In this document: in pieces, positions 26,491 through 34,264 of the stretch | How the letters are laid out: each line of letters starts with the position of its first letter | Position numbering within the stretch: the stretch's first letter is position 1 | Assembly (NCBI RefSeq): GCF_963548695.1 | Contig: NZ_CAUUWA010000003.1 | Location: forward strand, 9,408-73,407 | Length of the DNA stretch: 64,000 nt | Direction of reading: 5' to 3' | Source: an uncultured Fretibacterium sp. | GTDB lineage: Bacteria > Synergistota > Synergistia > Synergistales > Aminobacteriaceae | The notes under the pieces: model-generated | Database searches by the model: none | Told to the model about the DNA's origin: nothing | The model's input: only the letters and a program-made list of their open reading frames with translations | Position numbers and translations under genes: made by a program

Positions 26491-26890
26491 AGCGCTGATT
26501 TAATCCATGAAGCCCCCCGGTGGTACCCCAGCTTGCCTGTTTTGAGAAAAAGCTCTCCGGGGCCGCCGCTGCCCCCAGAGGGGAGCCTTCCGGCAGCCGC
26601 TCGCTCCGCTTGCGGGCCGATCAGTCTCAGGATAGCGGCGTGGGGGTATGGGGGCTTCGCCCCCATGTTAAATTCTAAGGTCTCGGGACTCCGTCCCGAA
26701 CTCTGTCATAAGCAGACCGCCAACGAGCGAAAGCGAGTTGTGCGAGTTGCTTAGGGGCTTCATCAAGGGACTTGTCCCTTGGAACACTTTCTATCGTTCC
26801 CGCAGGGGGGCCTTTGCCCCCTTGCGGGAACGGTCAAGAGGGGTGCCGGGGAACACGTTCCCTGGCCGGGGGATTGGGGGCAGAGCCCCC
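26491..26890. repeat. Intergenic repeat mosaic downstream of the DciA-like gene
   Basis: This 400-bp stretch has no convincing gene. Positions 26491-26570 are about 90% identical to the reverse complement of 47878-47957, and its first 16 bases (AGCGCTGATTTAATCC) reappear at 63950. It then holds GGGGGCTTCGCCCCC (inside 26648-26666), CGGGACTCCGTCCCG (26684-26698) and an AACTCGCAC-type segment (26703-26768, related in reverse to 43883-43939). CAAGGGACTTGTCCCTTG (26764-26781), a long hairpin (26796-26831), GGGAACACGTTCCC (26849-26862) and GGGGGCAGAGCCCCC (26876-26890) follow. It appears to be a pile-up of several small mobile or palindromic elements. Confidence 0.75.
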
Positions 26891-27214
26891 ATAAAATCAT
26901 TTTTTGTGAATAACTCCTGTGCATATTGTGAATAACCTCGAGAAATTCGCGTTTCATCCATTCTCATCCAGCCAAATTTTCCACAATCATCCGAGGGACA
27001 CAAGAAGGCAAATAGAACTGAAAGCCCATACCCGAGAGCGAGGTTGGAACCTTATATGATTCTTGAGGCTTAGTCTACCTGAGCATTATTGTTCATTTAT
27101 GTGAAAAATCCCCCTAAGAAGTGTCTACATCGTTGTTTTTTGTCCCAAGGGGGCTTGTATATTTTATAAAGGCTGATAGAATGCAGAAAAATCTTTAATG
27201 TGGAGGTGTAAGTC
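26891..27214 (+). promoter_or_regulatory. AT-rich leader of the HU gene with two DnaA-box-like sites
   Basis: No gene is seen here. Two copies of TGTGAATAA (a one-mismatch DnaA box) lie near 26905 and 26927, and TTTTCCACAA lies near 26979. A TATAAA at 27165-27170 is a candidate -10 element for the HU gene, but its -35 is poor. GGAGGTG just before 27215 is a strong ribosome site. Confidence 0.4.
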
Positions 27215-27517
27215 GTGACTAAAGCCGAGCTTATCGACCAGATTGCCGAGAAGTTGCTTGTGAAGAAGAAGGACGTTGCCCCTATCGTCGAGGAGGTTTT
27301 CGCTTCGATCGAGGGAGCCCTGGCCAAGGGGGAGAAGTGCACGTTCGTCGGCTTCGGCGTTTTTGAGGTCAAGGAGCGCGCCGCGCGCGAGGGCCGCAAC
27401 CCGCAGGATCCTTCCAAAGTCGTCAAGATTCCCGCTAAGAAGGTCCCTGTGTTCCGTCCCGGCAAGGACCTGAAGGAGAAGGTCCTGGCCGTCAAGGGCA
27501 AGAAGAAGGCGAAGTAA
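27215..27517 (+). CDS. HU-family DNA-binding protein
   Basis: 100 residues starting at a GTG with GGAGGTG upstream. The fold is standard HU/IHF: an N-terminal helical dimerisation part (TKAELIDQIAEKLLVKKKDV), the glycine-rich turn FVGFGVFEVKERAARE, and the arm with GRNPQDPSKVVKIPAKKVPVFRPGK, including the Pro that intercalates into DNA. A Lys-rich tail (about residues 90-100, KGKKKAK) extends it slightly. It compacts and bends DNA and assists replication initiation, so its proximity to the origin is fitting. A terminator follows closely, so it is monocistronic. Confidence 0.96.
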   Translation: MTKAELIDQIAEKLLVKKKDVAPIVEEVFASIEGALAKGEKCTFVGFGVFEVKERAAREGRNPQDPSKVVKIPAKKVPVFRPGKDLKEKVLAVKGKKKAK

Positions 27518-27553
27518 CGTCGTCTCCTTCGGCCGAACGGAAATTTTTTAAGG

Positions 27554-27585
27554 AAAGCGGCCCTTCTAGGAGCCGCTTTTTGTCT
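27554..27585 (+). terminator. Rho-independent terminator of the HU gene
   Basis: An AAGCGGC/GCCGCTT stem with a bulged inner loop is followed by TTTTTGTCTTT, about 40 bp after the HU stop codon. Confidence 0.8.
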
Positions 27586-27647
27586 TTCTCTCCCCCTCCG
27601 TCCGGGAGAGCCAAGGAGCCGGAAGAGGCCAGGAAGGAACCGGGTGT

Positions 27648-28541
27648 ATGCTCTTTTTTAGACCGTTGACCTGGGAGGATCGGGCGCCATATAGCGAGTT
27701 ATACGGCCGAACCTCCGTCAAGTATGCCGAATACTCCTTTTTCTCCCTGTGGGGTTGGGGGGATACGAATCCCATGGAGCTGGCCTGGGACAACACGCTC
27801 TGCTGGCTGCGCTCGCACGGGAACAAACCTGGGTTCTGTTCGCCCGTGGGGGACTGGGACACCGCGGACTGGGACGCCCTCCTTCGAGAGCATTTCGTGC
27901 CTGGCGACATCCTGCTGGACGTCCCGGAGGCCATCGTCGGACGTTTTTCCGATTCCCTGGCCGCCCGGCTCAAAGTTACGGAGGACCGGGACGAGTGGGA
28001 ATACCTCCATTCCGTGCCCGAGCTGGTCACTTTGGAGGGAAGCCGCTTCGCCCAGAAGCGGGCCCATGTTCGCTCCTTTCAGTCCTCCTATGACTGGGAA
28101 TACGTCCCACTCCTCCCGGAGGATTTTCCCGAGCTCCTGGATTTCCAGGCGAGGTGGCTGCGACGCAGGGAAGGCGGTCCCTCGCCCTCCCTCAAGGACG
28201 AGGACCGAGCCATTCGGCGCGCCCTCGAACGGTGGGACGAGCTTCCCTTTCTTGGGGCCCTGCTGCGGGCTGACGGAATAACCGTCGGCTACACGATCGC
28301 CGAGGAATTGGACGCGAAAACCCTGGACATCTGCTTTGAAAAGGCCCTGGAAGATTATGCAGGAAGCTACCAGGCCCTGAATCAACTTTTTCTGCGGAAT
28401 CAAGGATCGGACTACGCCTGGGTGAACCGCGAGGAGGACATGGGCAATCCGGGTCTTAGGGAGGCGAAGCTCTCCTACCATCCGGTTCAGCTGCTTAAAA
28501 AATACCGCGTCGAGATCCTGTCCGCGCCCCAGGGGATATAA
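27648..28541 (+). CDS. DUF2156 protein (phosphatidylglycerol lysyltransferase C-terminal-like)
   Basis: 297 residues, soluble, with no membrane span. The double GNAT-type fold of DUF2156 is recognisable: RPLTWEDRAPYSELY at the start, SVPELVTLEGSRFAQKRAHV in the middle, and TLDICFEKALEDYAGSYQAL followed by WVNREEDMGNPGLREAKLS near the end. In MprF this domain transfers amino acids from tRNA to lipid. Stand-alone forms like this one lack the membrane flippase part and their substrates are largely unknown. GGAAGGA lies about 11 bases before the ATG. It stands between HU and UDP-glucose dehydrogenase. Confidence 0.8.
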   Translation: MLFFRPLTWEDRAPYSELYGRTSVKYAEYSFFSLWGWGDTNPMELAWDNTLCWLRSHGNKPGFCSPVGDWDTADWDALLREHFVPGDILLDVPEAIVGRFSDSLAARLKVTEDRDEWEYLHSVPELVTLEGSRFAQKRAHVRSFQSSYDWEYVPLLPEDFPELLDFQARWLRRREGGPSPSLKDEDRAIRRALERWDELPFLGALLRADGITVGYTIAEELDAKTLDICFEKALEDYAGSYQALNQLFLRNQGSDYAWVNREEDMGNPGLREAKLSYHPVQLLKKYRVEILSAPQGI

Positions 28542-28638
28542 CGTCTGGAGGGGGCTCGACAGGGGGTGTGTTATGATTCTTGGGCGAGTCCAGGCCAAAG
28601 ATGCGGGTAAAAATGCGGGATGGAGATGACGGGGATCG

Positions 28639-29985
28639 ATGAAGCTGGCGACGATCGGAACAGGATACGTGGGGCTGGTCACGGGGACCTGCCTGGCCAA
28701 GTTCGGCAACGCCGTGGTCTGCGCGGACACGGACCTGGAGCGGGTGGAGACCCTGCGCCGGGGCGAAGTGCCCTTCTATGAGCCCGGCCTTGCGGAGATG
28801 ATGGTCCGCAACATGGAGGAGGGACGGCTTTCCTTCACCGCGGACGTCGGGGAGGCCCTGAAGGGTGCGGACGTCTGCTTCATCACGGTGGGGACCCCCT
28901 CGGCGCCCGACGGCAGCGCGGACCTGTCCTACGTCGAGAGCGCCGCCCGGAGCGTGGGCCGCGGGATGTCCGGCAGCCTGCTGACAATCGTCAAGTCCAC
29001 CGTCCCCGTAGGGACAAACGCCAGGGTCCGGGACTGGATAGCCTCCGAGCTCGAGGGCCGTTCGGCCAGCTTCGGCCTGTCGATGGCCTCCAACCCGGAG
29101 TTCCTGCGCGAGGGGGCCGCCCTGCGCGACTTCCTGGAGCCGGACCGGGTCGTGCTGGGCACGGACTCCCCCGAGGCCCGGGAGATCCTGACCTCGCTCT
29201 ACTCCTTCCTCGAGCCGTCGCGGCTCCTTTTCATGGACATCGCGTCGGCGGAGATGGCGAAGTACGCGGCCAACGCGATGCTGGCGATGCGCATCTCCTT
29301 CATGAACGAGATGGCGAACATCTGCGACCGCGTCGGGGCCGATGTGGAGAGCGTGCGCCGGGCAATGGGCATGGACAGCAGGATCGGCTCGAAGTTCCTC
29401 TACGCGGGGTGCGGCTACGGCGGCTCCTGCTTCCCCAAGGACGTCCGCGCGCTGCGCGACTTCGCCCGGTCGGCGGGCTACGAGCCCCGACTTCTCACGG
29501 CGGTGGACGAGGTGAACGAGCACCAGAAGGGAGTACTCTTTGAGAAGATCTCCGAGCGGCTGGGCGAGCTGTCGGGCCGGACCGTCGCCGTGTGGGGGCT
29601 GGCCTTCAAGCCCAAGACCTCCGACACGCGCGAGGCCCCGGCCCAGGTCCTGATCCGCAGCCTGCTGGACGCCGGGGCCCGGGTTCAGGCCCATGACCCC
29701 CGCGCCGTGGGGGAGACCCGGGAGGCGCTGGGCGACCGCCGGGGATTGGTGTACGTCCACGAACCCTACGACGCCGTGAACGGAGCGGACGCCCTCGCCG
29801 TGGTGACGGAGTGGGACATCTACCGCCAGCCGGACTTCGATCGGATCAAGAGACTGCTCCGGCAGCCGATCGTCGTGGACGGCCGAAACCTGTATTCCTG
29901 CTCCGACATGCGTCGCAGGGGGTTCGACTACCTCTCCATCGGCCGACCGACGGCCTGGGGTTACTCCGGGTCCCCCTCGCTCTGA
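28639..29985 (+). CDS. ugd: UDP-glucose/UDP-sugar 6-dehydrogenase
   Basis: 448 residues. The N-terminal NAD-binding domain begins with ATIGTGYVGLVTGTCLA. The conserved catalytic segment FLYAGCGYGGSCFPKD places the nucleophilic cysteine near residue 264. AKYAANAMLAMRISFMNE and the C-terminal UDP-binding domain (VWGLAFKPKTSDTREAPAQV) complete the family. It oxidises UDP-glucose to UDP-glucuronate with two NAD+ in the cytoplasm, supplying capsule or LPS sugars. No other polysaccharide gene is adjacent. A 60-bp piece of this gene is duplicated at 32171-32232. A terminator overlapping the tRNA-Gly promoter ends the transcript. Confidence 0.95.
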   Translation: MKLATIGTGYVGLVTGTCLAKFGNAVVCADTDLERVETLRRGEVPFYEPGLAEMMVRNMEEGRLSFTADVGEALKGADVCFITVGTPSAPDGSADLSYVESAARSVGRGMSGSLLTIVKSTVPVGTNARVRDWIASELEGRSASFGLSMASNPEFLREGAALRDFLEPDRVVLGTDSPEAREILTSLYSFLEPSRLLFMDIASAEMAKYAANAMLAMRISFMNEMANICDRVGADVESVRRAMGMDSRIGSKFLYAGCGYGGSCFPKDVRALRDFARSAGYEPRLLTAVDEVNEHQKGVLFEKISERLGELSGRTVAVWGLAFKPKTSDTREAPAQVLIRSLLDAGARVQAHDPRAVGETREALGDRRGLVYVHEPYDAVNGADALAVVTEWDIYRQPDFDRIKRLLRQPIVVDGRNLYSCSDMRRRGFDYLSIGRPTAWGYSGSPSL

Positions 29986-30002
29986 GCGCATTTTCAGGTA
30001 GG

Positions 30003-30029
30003 GCCCCGCTTGCCAGAAGGGGCTTTTTG
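30003..30029 (+). terminator. Terminator of ugd
   Basis: GCCCC and GGGGC flank an 11-nt loop and a TTTTT run follows. The loop contains the -35 box of the next promoter, so termination of ugd and initiation at the tRNA share DNA. Confidence 0.65.
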
Positions 30030-30038
30030 GGCTATAAT
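30010..30038 (+). promoter_or_regulatory. Promoter of tRNA-Gly
   Basis: TTGCCA (30010-30015), a 17-bp spacer and a consensus TATAAT (30033-30038) give a start a few bases before the mature tRNA 5-prime end at 30054. Confidence 0.8.
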
Positions 30039-30053
30039 TCCAGCATCGAAAAT

Positions 30054-30129
30054 GCGGATATAGCTCAGTTGGTAGAGCATCAGCTTCCCAAGCTGAGGGT
30101 CGCGGGTTCGAATCCCGTTGTCCGCTCCA
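30054..30129 (+). tRNA. tRNA-Gly (anticodon CCC)
   Basis: A complete cloverleaf: acceptor GCGGATA pairs with TGTCCGC, the D arm is GCTC/GAGC, the anticodon stem TCAGC/GCTGA encloses TTCCCAA (anticodon CCC), and the T arm GCGGG/CCCGT has a TTCGAAT loop. The 3-prime CCA is encoded. It decodes GGG. Confidence 0.95.
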
Positions 30130-30161
30130 GAGGTCGATCCGGCTCAGTCCGGTTAACTTGG

Positions 30162-30190
30162 AAACCCCGCTTAAAAGCGGGGTTTTCGCT
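30162..30190 (+). terminator. Terminator after tRNA-Gly
   Basis: AAACCCCGC, loop TTAAAA, GCGGGGTTT and then TTCGCTTTTT: a strong intrinsic terminator 33 bp after the tRNA. Confidence 0.9.
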
Positions 30191-30378
30191 TTTTGACAGT
30201 CCGCCGTTATCCGGTTAATATTGCCTGTATCCGGCGCATAATCGTACTTAAGCAAAGGGCCAAAGCGAAATTTTTTAGGATTCCCCATCTATTTTCTCTC
30301 CACTCCTTAGGCAAAAAATGGTATTATCGCCGTAATGTACGGTATTTATGACGATTTTTATAAATCCTATCTTTCCTC

Positions 30379-30406
30379 TTGACATTATGGAAATGACCTG
30401 TATAAT
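30379..30406 (+). promoter_or_regulatory. Consensus sigma70 promoter with no ORF behind it
   Basis: A perfect TTGACA (30379-30384), a 16-bp spacer and a perfect TATAAT (30401-30406). The predicted start is near 30413. No coding sequence with a ribosome site lies between it and the terminator at 30534-30575. Confidence 0.8.
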
Positions 30407-30412
30407 GTTTGT

Positions 30413-30575
30413 TGTGACCAACAAATAGCGAATGCCGAAAGCCTCAGGGGTCCTCTCCTGGAAATACCGACCCCGAAGGGTAGAAGTAGGCAAACCCCCT
30501 CGTTCTTGTTCGGTCGTTTGGAACCCCCCTCAAAAAGAAGAAGGTCGGCGTGACACGGCGCCGGCCTTCTTCTTT
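30413..30575 (+). ncRNA. Candidate structured small RNA, about 160 nt, family unknown
   Basis: The unit is bounded by a consensus promoter and a 17-bp terminator stem (30534-30575). Its interior can fold: GCCT (near 30441) pairs with AGGC (near 30488) and encloses CAGG/CCTG and ACCC-CGAA-GGGT hairpins, a three-way junction. I compared it by eye with SRP, 6S, tmRNA, RNase P and common riboswitch signatures and recognise none. The next gene starts about 160 nt beyond the terminator, so an independent small RNA is more likely than a leader, but a riboswitch cannot be excluded. Confidence 0.5.
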
Positions 30576-30585
30576 ATTTCTCATT
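30534..30585 (+). terminator. Long intrinsic terminator of the candidate small RNA
   Basis: AAAGAAGAAGG pairs with CCTTCTTCTTT and TCGGCG with CGCCGG (17 bp, one G-T pair) around an 8-nt loop, followed by ATTTCTCATTTTC. Confidence 0.85.
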
Positions 30586-30738
30586 TTCATTAATTATTTT
30601 CCTGGCTTGCCCTTATAATGCGGACGGATTGTATATCTTTACCCGCCGTCGTGGGGGCCCTGACTGTCGGTCTGGGGAATTAACAGGCGACCGGCGGTGC
30701 TAAAATGTCTTTGAAGAAACATTGAAGGAGGCGATGTC

Positions 30739-32163
30739 ATGCCCTGGGTGTGGGCGGCCCTGATGCCGCATCCCCCGATCCTCGTCCCCGAGGTGGGGCT
30801 GGGGCGCGAGAACGAGGCTCGAGAGACCCGGAAGGGGCTGGAGCTCCTGGTGGAGTCCCTGAGGGACCGGAAGCCCGACGTGCTGCTGGTCCTGTCCCCC
30901 CACCAGCCCTATGCGCCCGGGGCGCTCTTCCTCAACTCCGCCGGGCGCGCGGCGGGGACGCTGGCTCCCTTCGGCGCCCCGTCCGTGACGATCGGGCTCG
31001 CCTGTCCCAGGGAGCTCCGCAGGGCAGTTGCGGAACGCCTGTCCGCGTTGGGGACCCGGATTCGGGAGGGGAACCACCCCGACCTGACGAGCGATCAGGG
31101 GACCCTCGTGCCCCTGTATTTCCTGCGTCGAGCCTGGGGATGGGACGAAGAGAATCTATCGGGAAATCTGCCGCCGACCCTCCTGGCCTCGCCCATCGGG
31201 CTGACGCCGGGCGAGGCTCTTTCCCTGGGGGAGAGGCTGGCGCTCCTCGACGACGGCCTGCGCTGGGGGCTGGTGGCCAGCGGCGACCTGTCGCATCGCC
31301 TGACGCCGGACGCCCCGGCGGGCTACAGCCCCGAGGGGCGCATATTCGACGCCGCGGTCCTCGAGGCTCTGAAGTCCGCCGACGCCGGCCCCCTGCTCTC
31401 GCTGTCCCCGGAGACGCTGGAGGCGGCGGGGGAGTGCGGCCTGCGCTCTGTCATGACGATGCTGGGGCTCGCCGGCGCAGTCTGCGGGGCGATCCGGGTG
31501 TTCTCCTACGAGGGCCCGTTTGGGGTGGGGTACTGCAGCGCCCTCTGGGAGCCGTCCGACGCAGGTGCGTCTCATGAAGGTGCGCCTCACGGAGACGCGG
31601 CCCATGGGGAGGCGCCCTACGGAGAAGCGCCGGAGGACCCTCCCTGTGTGCGTCTGGCGCGCGAGACGGTGACGCGCCTGCTGGAGAGACGCCCTCTGCC
31701 GGGCTCGGGAACGGAGGCGGCGCCCTCGGAGCTCTGGGCGGAACACCGCGCCTGCTTCGTCTCCATCAAGACGCGGTCCGGGGCCCTGAGGGGCTGCATC
31801 GGCACCCTGGCCCCCTTGCAGCGTAGCCTGGACCGTGAGATCATCGCCAACGCCGTGTCGGCCGCGACCCGCGACCCCCGCTTTCCGCCCATGACGCGCG
31901 AGGAGCTCCCGGGCGTCCTCTTCTCGGTGGACGTGCTCTCCGAACCCGAGCCGGTGACGGACCTCGTCGATCTGGACCCCGGGGAGTGGGGCGTCATCGT
32001 CTCGAAGGACGGACGGCGCGGTGTCCTCCTTCCCGACCTCGAGGGCGTGGACACGGTCGAGGAGCAGCTCGCCATCGCGGCGCGGAAGGCGGGCATCGCC
32101 GAACTTCGAGGCGCCTCCGTCGAGCGGTTCCGGGTGGATCGCTTTAAGGAACGGGGGGCCTGA
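30739..32163 (+). CDS. LigB-type dioxygenase-like/AMMECR1 fusion protein (AmmeMemoRadiSam system)
   Basis: 474 residues with AAGGAGG before the ATG. Residues 1-270 resemble the class III extradiol dioxygenase/MEMO fold (MPHPPILVPEVG, SPHQPYAPGALF, ASGDLSHRLTPDAPAGY), with conserved histidines at the would-be metal site. Residues about 305-474 are an AMMECR1 domain (ISIKTRSGALRGCIGTLAPL in near form, ending FRVDRF). The linker at about 274-298 is a degenerate tandem repeat of HGEAP-like units. The family normally acts with a radical SAM protein; none is adjacent here. The biochemical role is unknown. Fusion of the two domains in one chain is known for some bacteria. Confidence 0.85.
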   Translation: MPWVWAALMPHPPILVPEVGLGRENEARETRKGLELLVESLRDRKPDVLLVLSPHQPYAPGALFLNSAGRAAGTLAPFGAPSVTIGLACPRELRRAVAERLSALGTRIREGNHPDLTSDQGTLVPLYFLRRAWGWDEENLSGNLPPTLLASPIGLTPGEALSLGERLALLDDGLRWGLVASGDLSHRLTPDAPAGYSPEGRIFDAAVLEALKSADAGPLLSLSPETLEAAGECGLRSVMTMLGLAGAVCGAIRVFSYEGPFGVGYCSALWEPSDAGASHEGAPHGDAAHGEAPYGEAPEDPPCVRLARETVTRLLERRPLPGSGTEAAPSELWAEHRACFVSIKTRSGALRGCIGTLAPLQRSLDREIIANAVSAATRDPRFPPMTREELPGVLFSVDVLSEPEPVTDLVDLDPGEWGVIVSKDGRRGVLLPDLEGVDTVEEQLAIAARKAGIAELRGASVERFRVDRFKERGA

Positions 32164-32170
32164 CCCCGCA

Positions 32171-32232
32171 CCGTCGGGGGTTGGTGTACGTCCCCGAACC
32201 CTACGACGCCGTGAAGCAGTGCGGACGCCTCC
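32171..32232 (+). pseudogene. Duplicated 3-prime fragment of the ugd gene
   Basis: About 60 bp are almost identical to 29737-29797 inside ugd; in frame both read GLVYV-EPYDAV. It lies between the AMMECR1 fusion stop and the convergent LprI-like gene. It is a gene scrap, not expressed as protein. Confidence 0.7.
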
Positions 32233-32265
32233 ACCGTCTGCGCGGCGGCACGGTGAAGCCGCGTG

Positions 32266-32997
32266 CTACGGCTTCGGCAGCCTCTGACGGACGTAGGTCC
32301 CATCGAGCGTCACGTCCATGTCCGTGGTGTCCGGGTTGATGTCCGGGGACGCCGCCACCTGCACCCTGTCGCCCTTGAAGGTGAAGGTCGCCCTGCCCTG
32401 CCCCTCGTACTCTCCGTCGGCCTCGAGCACTCCCTTTCGCACCGTGCCCTCGCCGAACCAGTGGCGGTATTCGACGCTCTTCGGCCCCAGGACCAGGTTA
32501 GCCTCCATACCGATTCTGACCTCTCCGGCCTCCTTGTCGGTCCAGCGGACGGAGAGCCAGCCCGTCTCCCGCCCGTCCTCGAGCCGGACGTAATAGCCCT
32601 GGGGACCATCGGGGCGATCCTTGAGGAAGATCGGCTCCACGATGTGCGGCAGCTCGTCCACGCGCATCGCGGTTGCCGATATATAGGCTCGGAGGGCCGT
32701 GTAGCCGAATTCCGCCATATTGCGCCTGGCTTCCGCGTCGCGCCCCTTCCTCACCCACTCCGCCTGAACCGCCTTCAGGGCCTTTATCCCCGCCTTCGAG
32801 AGGCCCCCCTCCTTCAGGATCCTGGACCATTCTTTGTTCAGAGCTCTGTCGGCCCTGGCGAAGTCCGGGTCCTTCATCATCTCGCGATACTCCGCATCGC
32901 TCAGCCCCGCGGCCGGCCCCGCCATGACGCCGAGATAGAACACCCCACAGGCGGCAAACGCCGTCAACAGACCCAAAAGACGTGAAATCCGCACCAT
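32266..32997 (-). CDS. Exported LprI-like (DUF1311-type) protein
   Basis: 243 residues. A signal peptide covers about residues 1-30 (LLGLLTAFAACGVFYLGVMAG, cleavage near GLS). Residues 40-95 match the LprI N-terminal pattern: ADRALNKEWSRIL, then a basic spacer, then LKAVQAEWVRKGRDAEA. The rest is a beta-rich domain of unknown type (YYVRLEDGRETGWLSVRW and later strands). Proteins with this domain include a mycobacterial lysozyme inhibitor, but many are simply periplasmic proteins of unknown role. It is convergent with the AMMECR1 fusion gene. Confidence 0.65.
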   Translation of the reverse strand: MVRISRLLGLLTAFAACGVFYLGVMAGPAAGLSDAEYREMMKDPDFARADRALNKEWSRILKEGGLSKAGIKALKAVQAEWVRKGRDAEARRNMAEFGYTALRAYISATAMRVDELPHIVEPIFLKDRPDGPQGYYVRLEDGRETGWLSVRWTDKEAGEVRIGMEANLVLGPKSVEYRHWFGEGTVRKGVLEADGEYEGQGRATFTFKGDRVQVAASPDINPDTTDMDVTLDGTYVRQRLPKP

Positions 32998-33112
32998 GAT
33001 TCGTCGTTCCTCCTTTAAGTCAAATCGCTCGGGGGGGCGCCCGTGGGGAACTCCGTCCCCGCGGGCGCTTTTCGATGGTCCGTCGATCCCGTCCCCGGCT
33101 GGAGGGCCGCTT

Positions 33113-33976
33113 CTATTCGGAGGGCCGTTCCTTCCGAATCTTGTAGAGCAGCATCTTCGCGCCCCTGGCCAGCGGGGGAATGAGGTTGAGCAGGACGGCC
33201 CAACCCCAGCGGCGCAGCTCCTGGTTCATGTAATACTCGGCCTCCACGAACTTCAGCGCGGGGTCCCAGCTCTCGATGTCCCTGAGGCCGCCGAGCCCCC
33301 AGTTGAACCGCACGTCGTCCCCGTACTCCCGAATCGAGTCGTGCATCTTGGAGTTTCGGGCCATCCAGGGCGAGACCGCGTCGAAATGCAGCTCGCCGCC
33401 GGGGAAGCGTTGGGCCAGGTTCCGGAACAGGCCCTCGATGTCCGGCTCCTGCAGGTACATCAGAACGCCCTCCATGATGAAGGCGAATCGGTGTCCCGGA
33501 TAGCGCTCCAGCAGTTCGTCCATCCACGCCGTCTCGAACATCGAGGCGCCGATCTGCGGGTTGCGCTCCGAGCCCGGAAGGAAGCGTTCCCTCACGGCCA
33601 TGACGTCCGGCAGGTCCAGGTCCACCTGGACGCCCTTGCCCGAGTCCGTCCGCAGGAAACGGTCGTCCAGCCCGCAGGCCAGATGCACGACCACGGGCCT
33701 GTCCCATTCCGCAAGGATGCGCCGCGTCTGGCGGTCGAAGCGGCGCACACGGATGACCGTCCCCACCTGCGACATCCTCTTGTCCCGGAAGCGGGACATA
33801 TCCACGCCGAGCTTCTCCAGGATCTCGATCGCCTTGGGGTCCTCGATGATACGGTCGGGGCGCCTCGTCTCCTGCGCCTTGAAGTACAGCGTCAGGAGCG
33901 ATGTCTCCGAGATGGGGCTCCTGAAATCGAGCTCACCCTGCGCTTCCCTGTTCTCATCCATATTTTGATCGACCAT
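33113..33976 (-). CDS. TcmP/PPM1-like SAM-dependent methyltransferase
   Basis: 287 residues from the ATG at 33976, chosen because AAAGGAGG lies 11 bases upstream; a longer frame starts 23 codons earlier without a site. The leucine carboxyl methyltransferase-like fold shows SETSLLTLYFKAQETRRPD, the SAM motif VVVHLACGLDDRFLR, QVDLDLPDV and FIMEGVLMYLQE. In this family O-methylation of small polyketide or protein carboxyl groups is known; the substrate here is unknown. It stands alone between an LprI-like gene and a membrane protein gene, both transcribed separately. Confidence 0.8.
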   Translation of the reverse strand: MVDQNMDENREAQGELDFRSPISETSLLTLYFKAQETRRPDRIIEDPKAIEILEKLGVDMSRFRDKRMSQVGTVIRVRRFDRQTRRILAEWDRPVVVHLACGLDDRFLRTDSGKGVQVDLDLPDVMAVRERFLPGSERNPQIGASMFETAWMDELLERYPGHRFAFIMEGVLMYLQEPDIEGLFRNLAQRFPGGELHFDAVSPWMARNSKMHDSIREYGDDVRFNWGLGGLRDIESWDPALKFVEAEYYMNQELRRWGWAVLLNLIPPLARGAKMLLYKIRKERPSE

Positions 33977-34264
33977 ATTTGAACCAACCTCCTTTGCTAT
34001 GGCCTCCCAAAGTGGAAGCCCCTTCATGTTCGACTGATACAACACTGATGAGGCTAATACTTCTTTTCGGGAAAGTCAACACCGGTTCGATTTCCCGGGC
34101 GCCGCGGCGATCCGGCCGCAAAAGGCCCGTTCCCTAGACGCCGTTCTGCGCGGAAGGTTCTTTTCATGGCCCGAACATGCTAAACTCGATTATAGCGTAA
34201 CCTGCCGGGAGAAGGGGCACGCGGGGCACGATCCCAAATATCGGCGACCGAAGGAGTGACAAAG

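Noticed and set aside
28495..30288. 597-codon minus-strand frame opposite ugd and tRNA-Gly
   Set aside because: It crosses a tRNA and a terminator, and opposes an intact UDP-glucose dehydrogenase.
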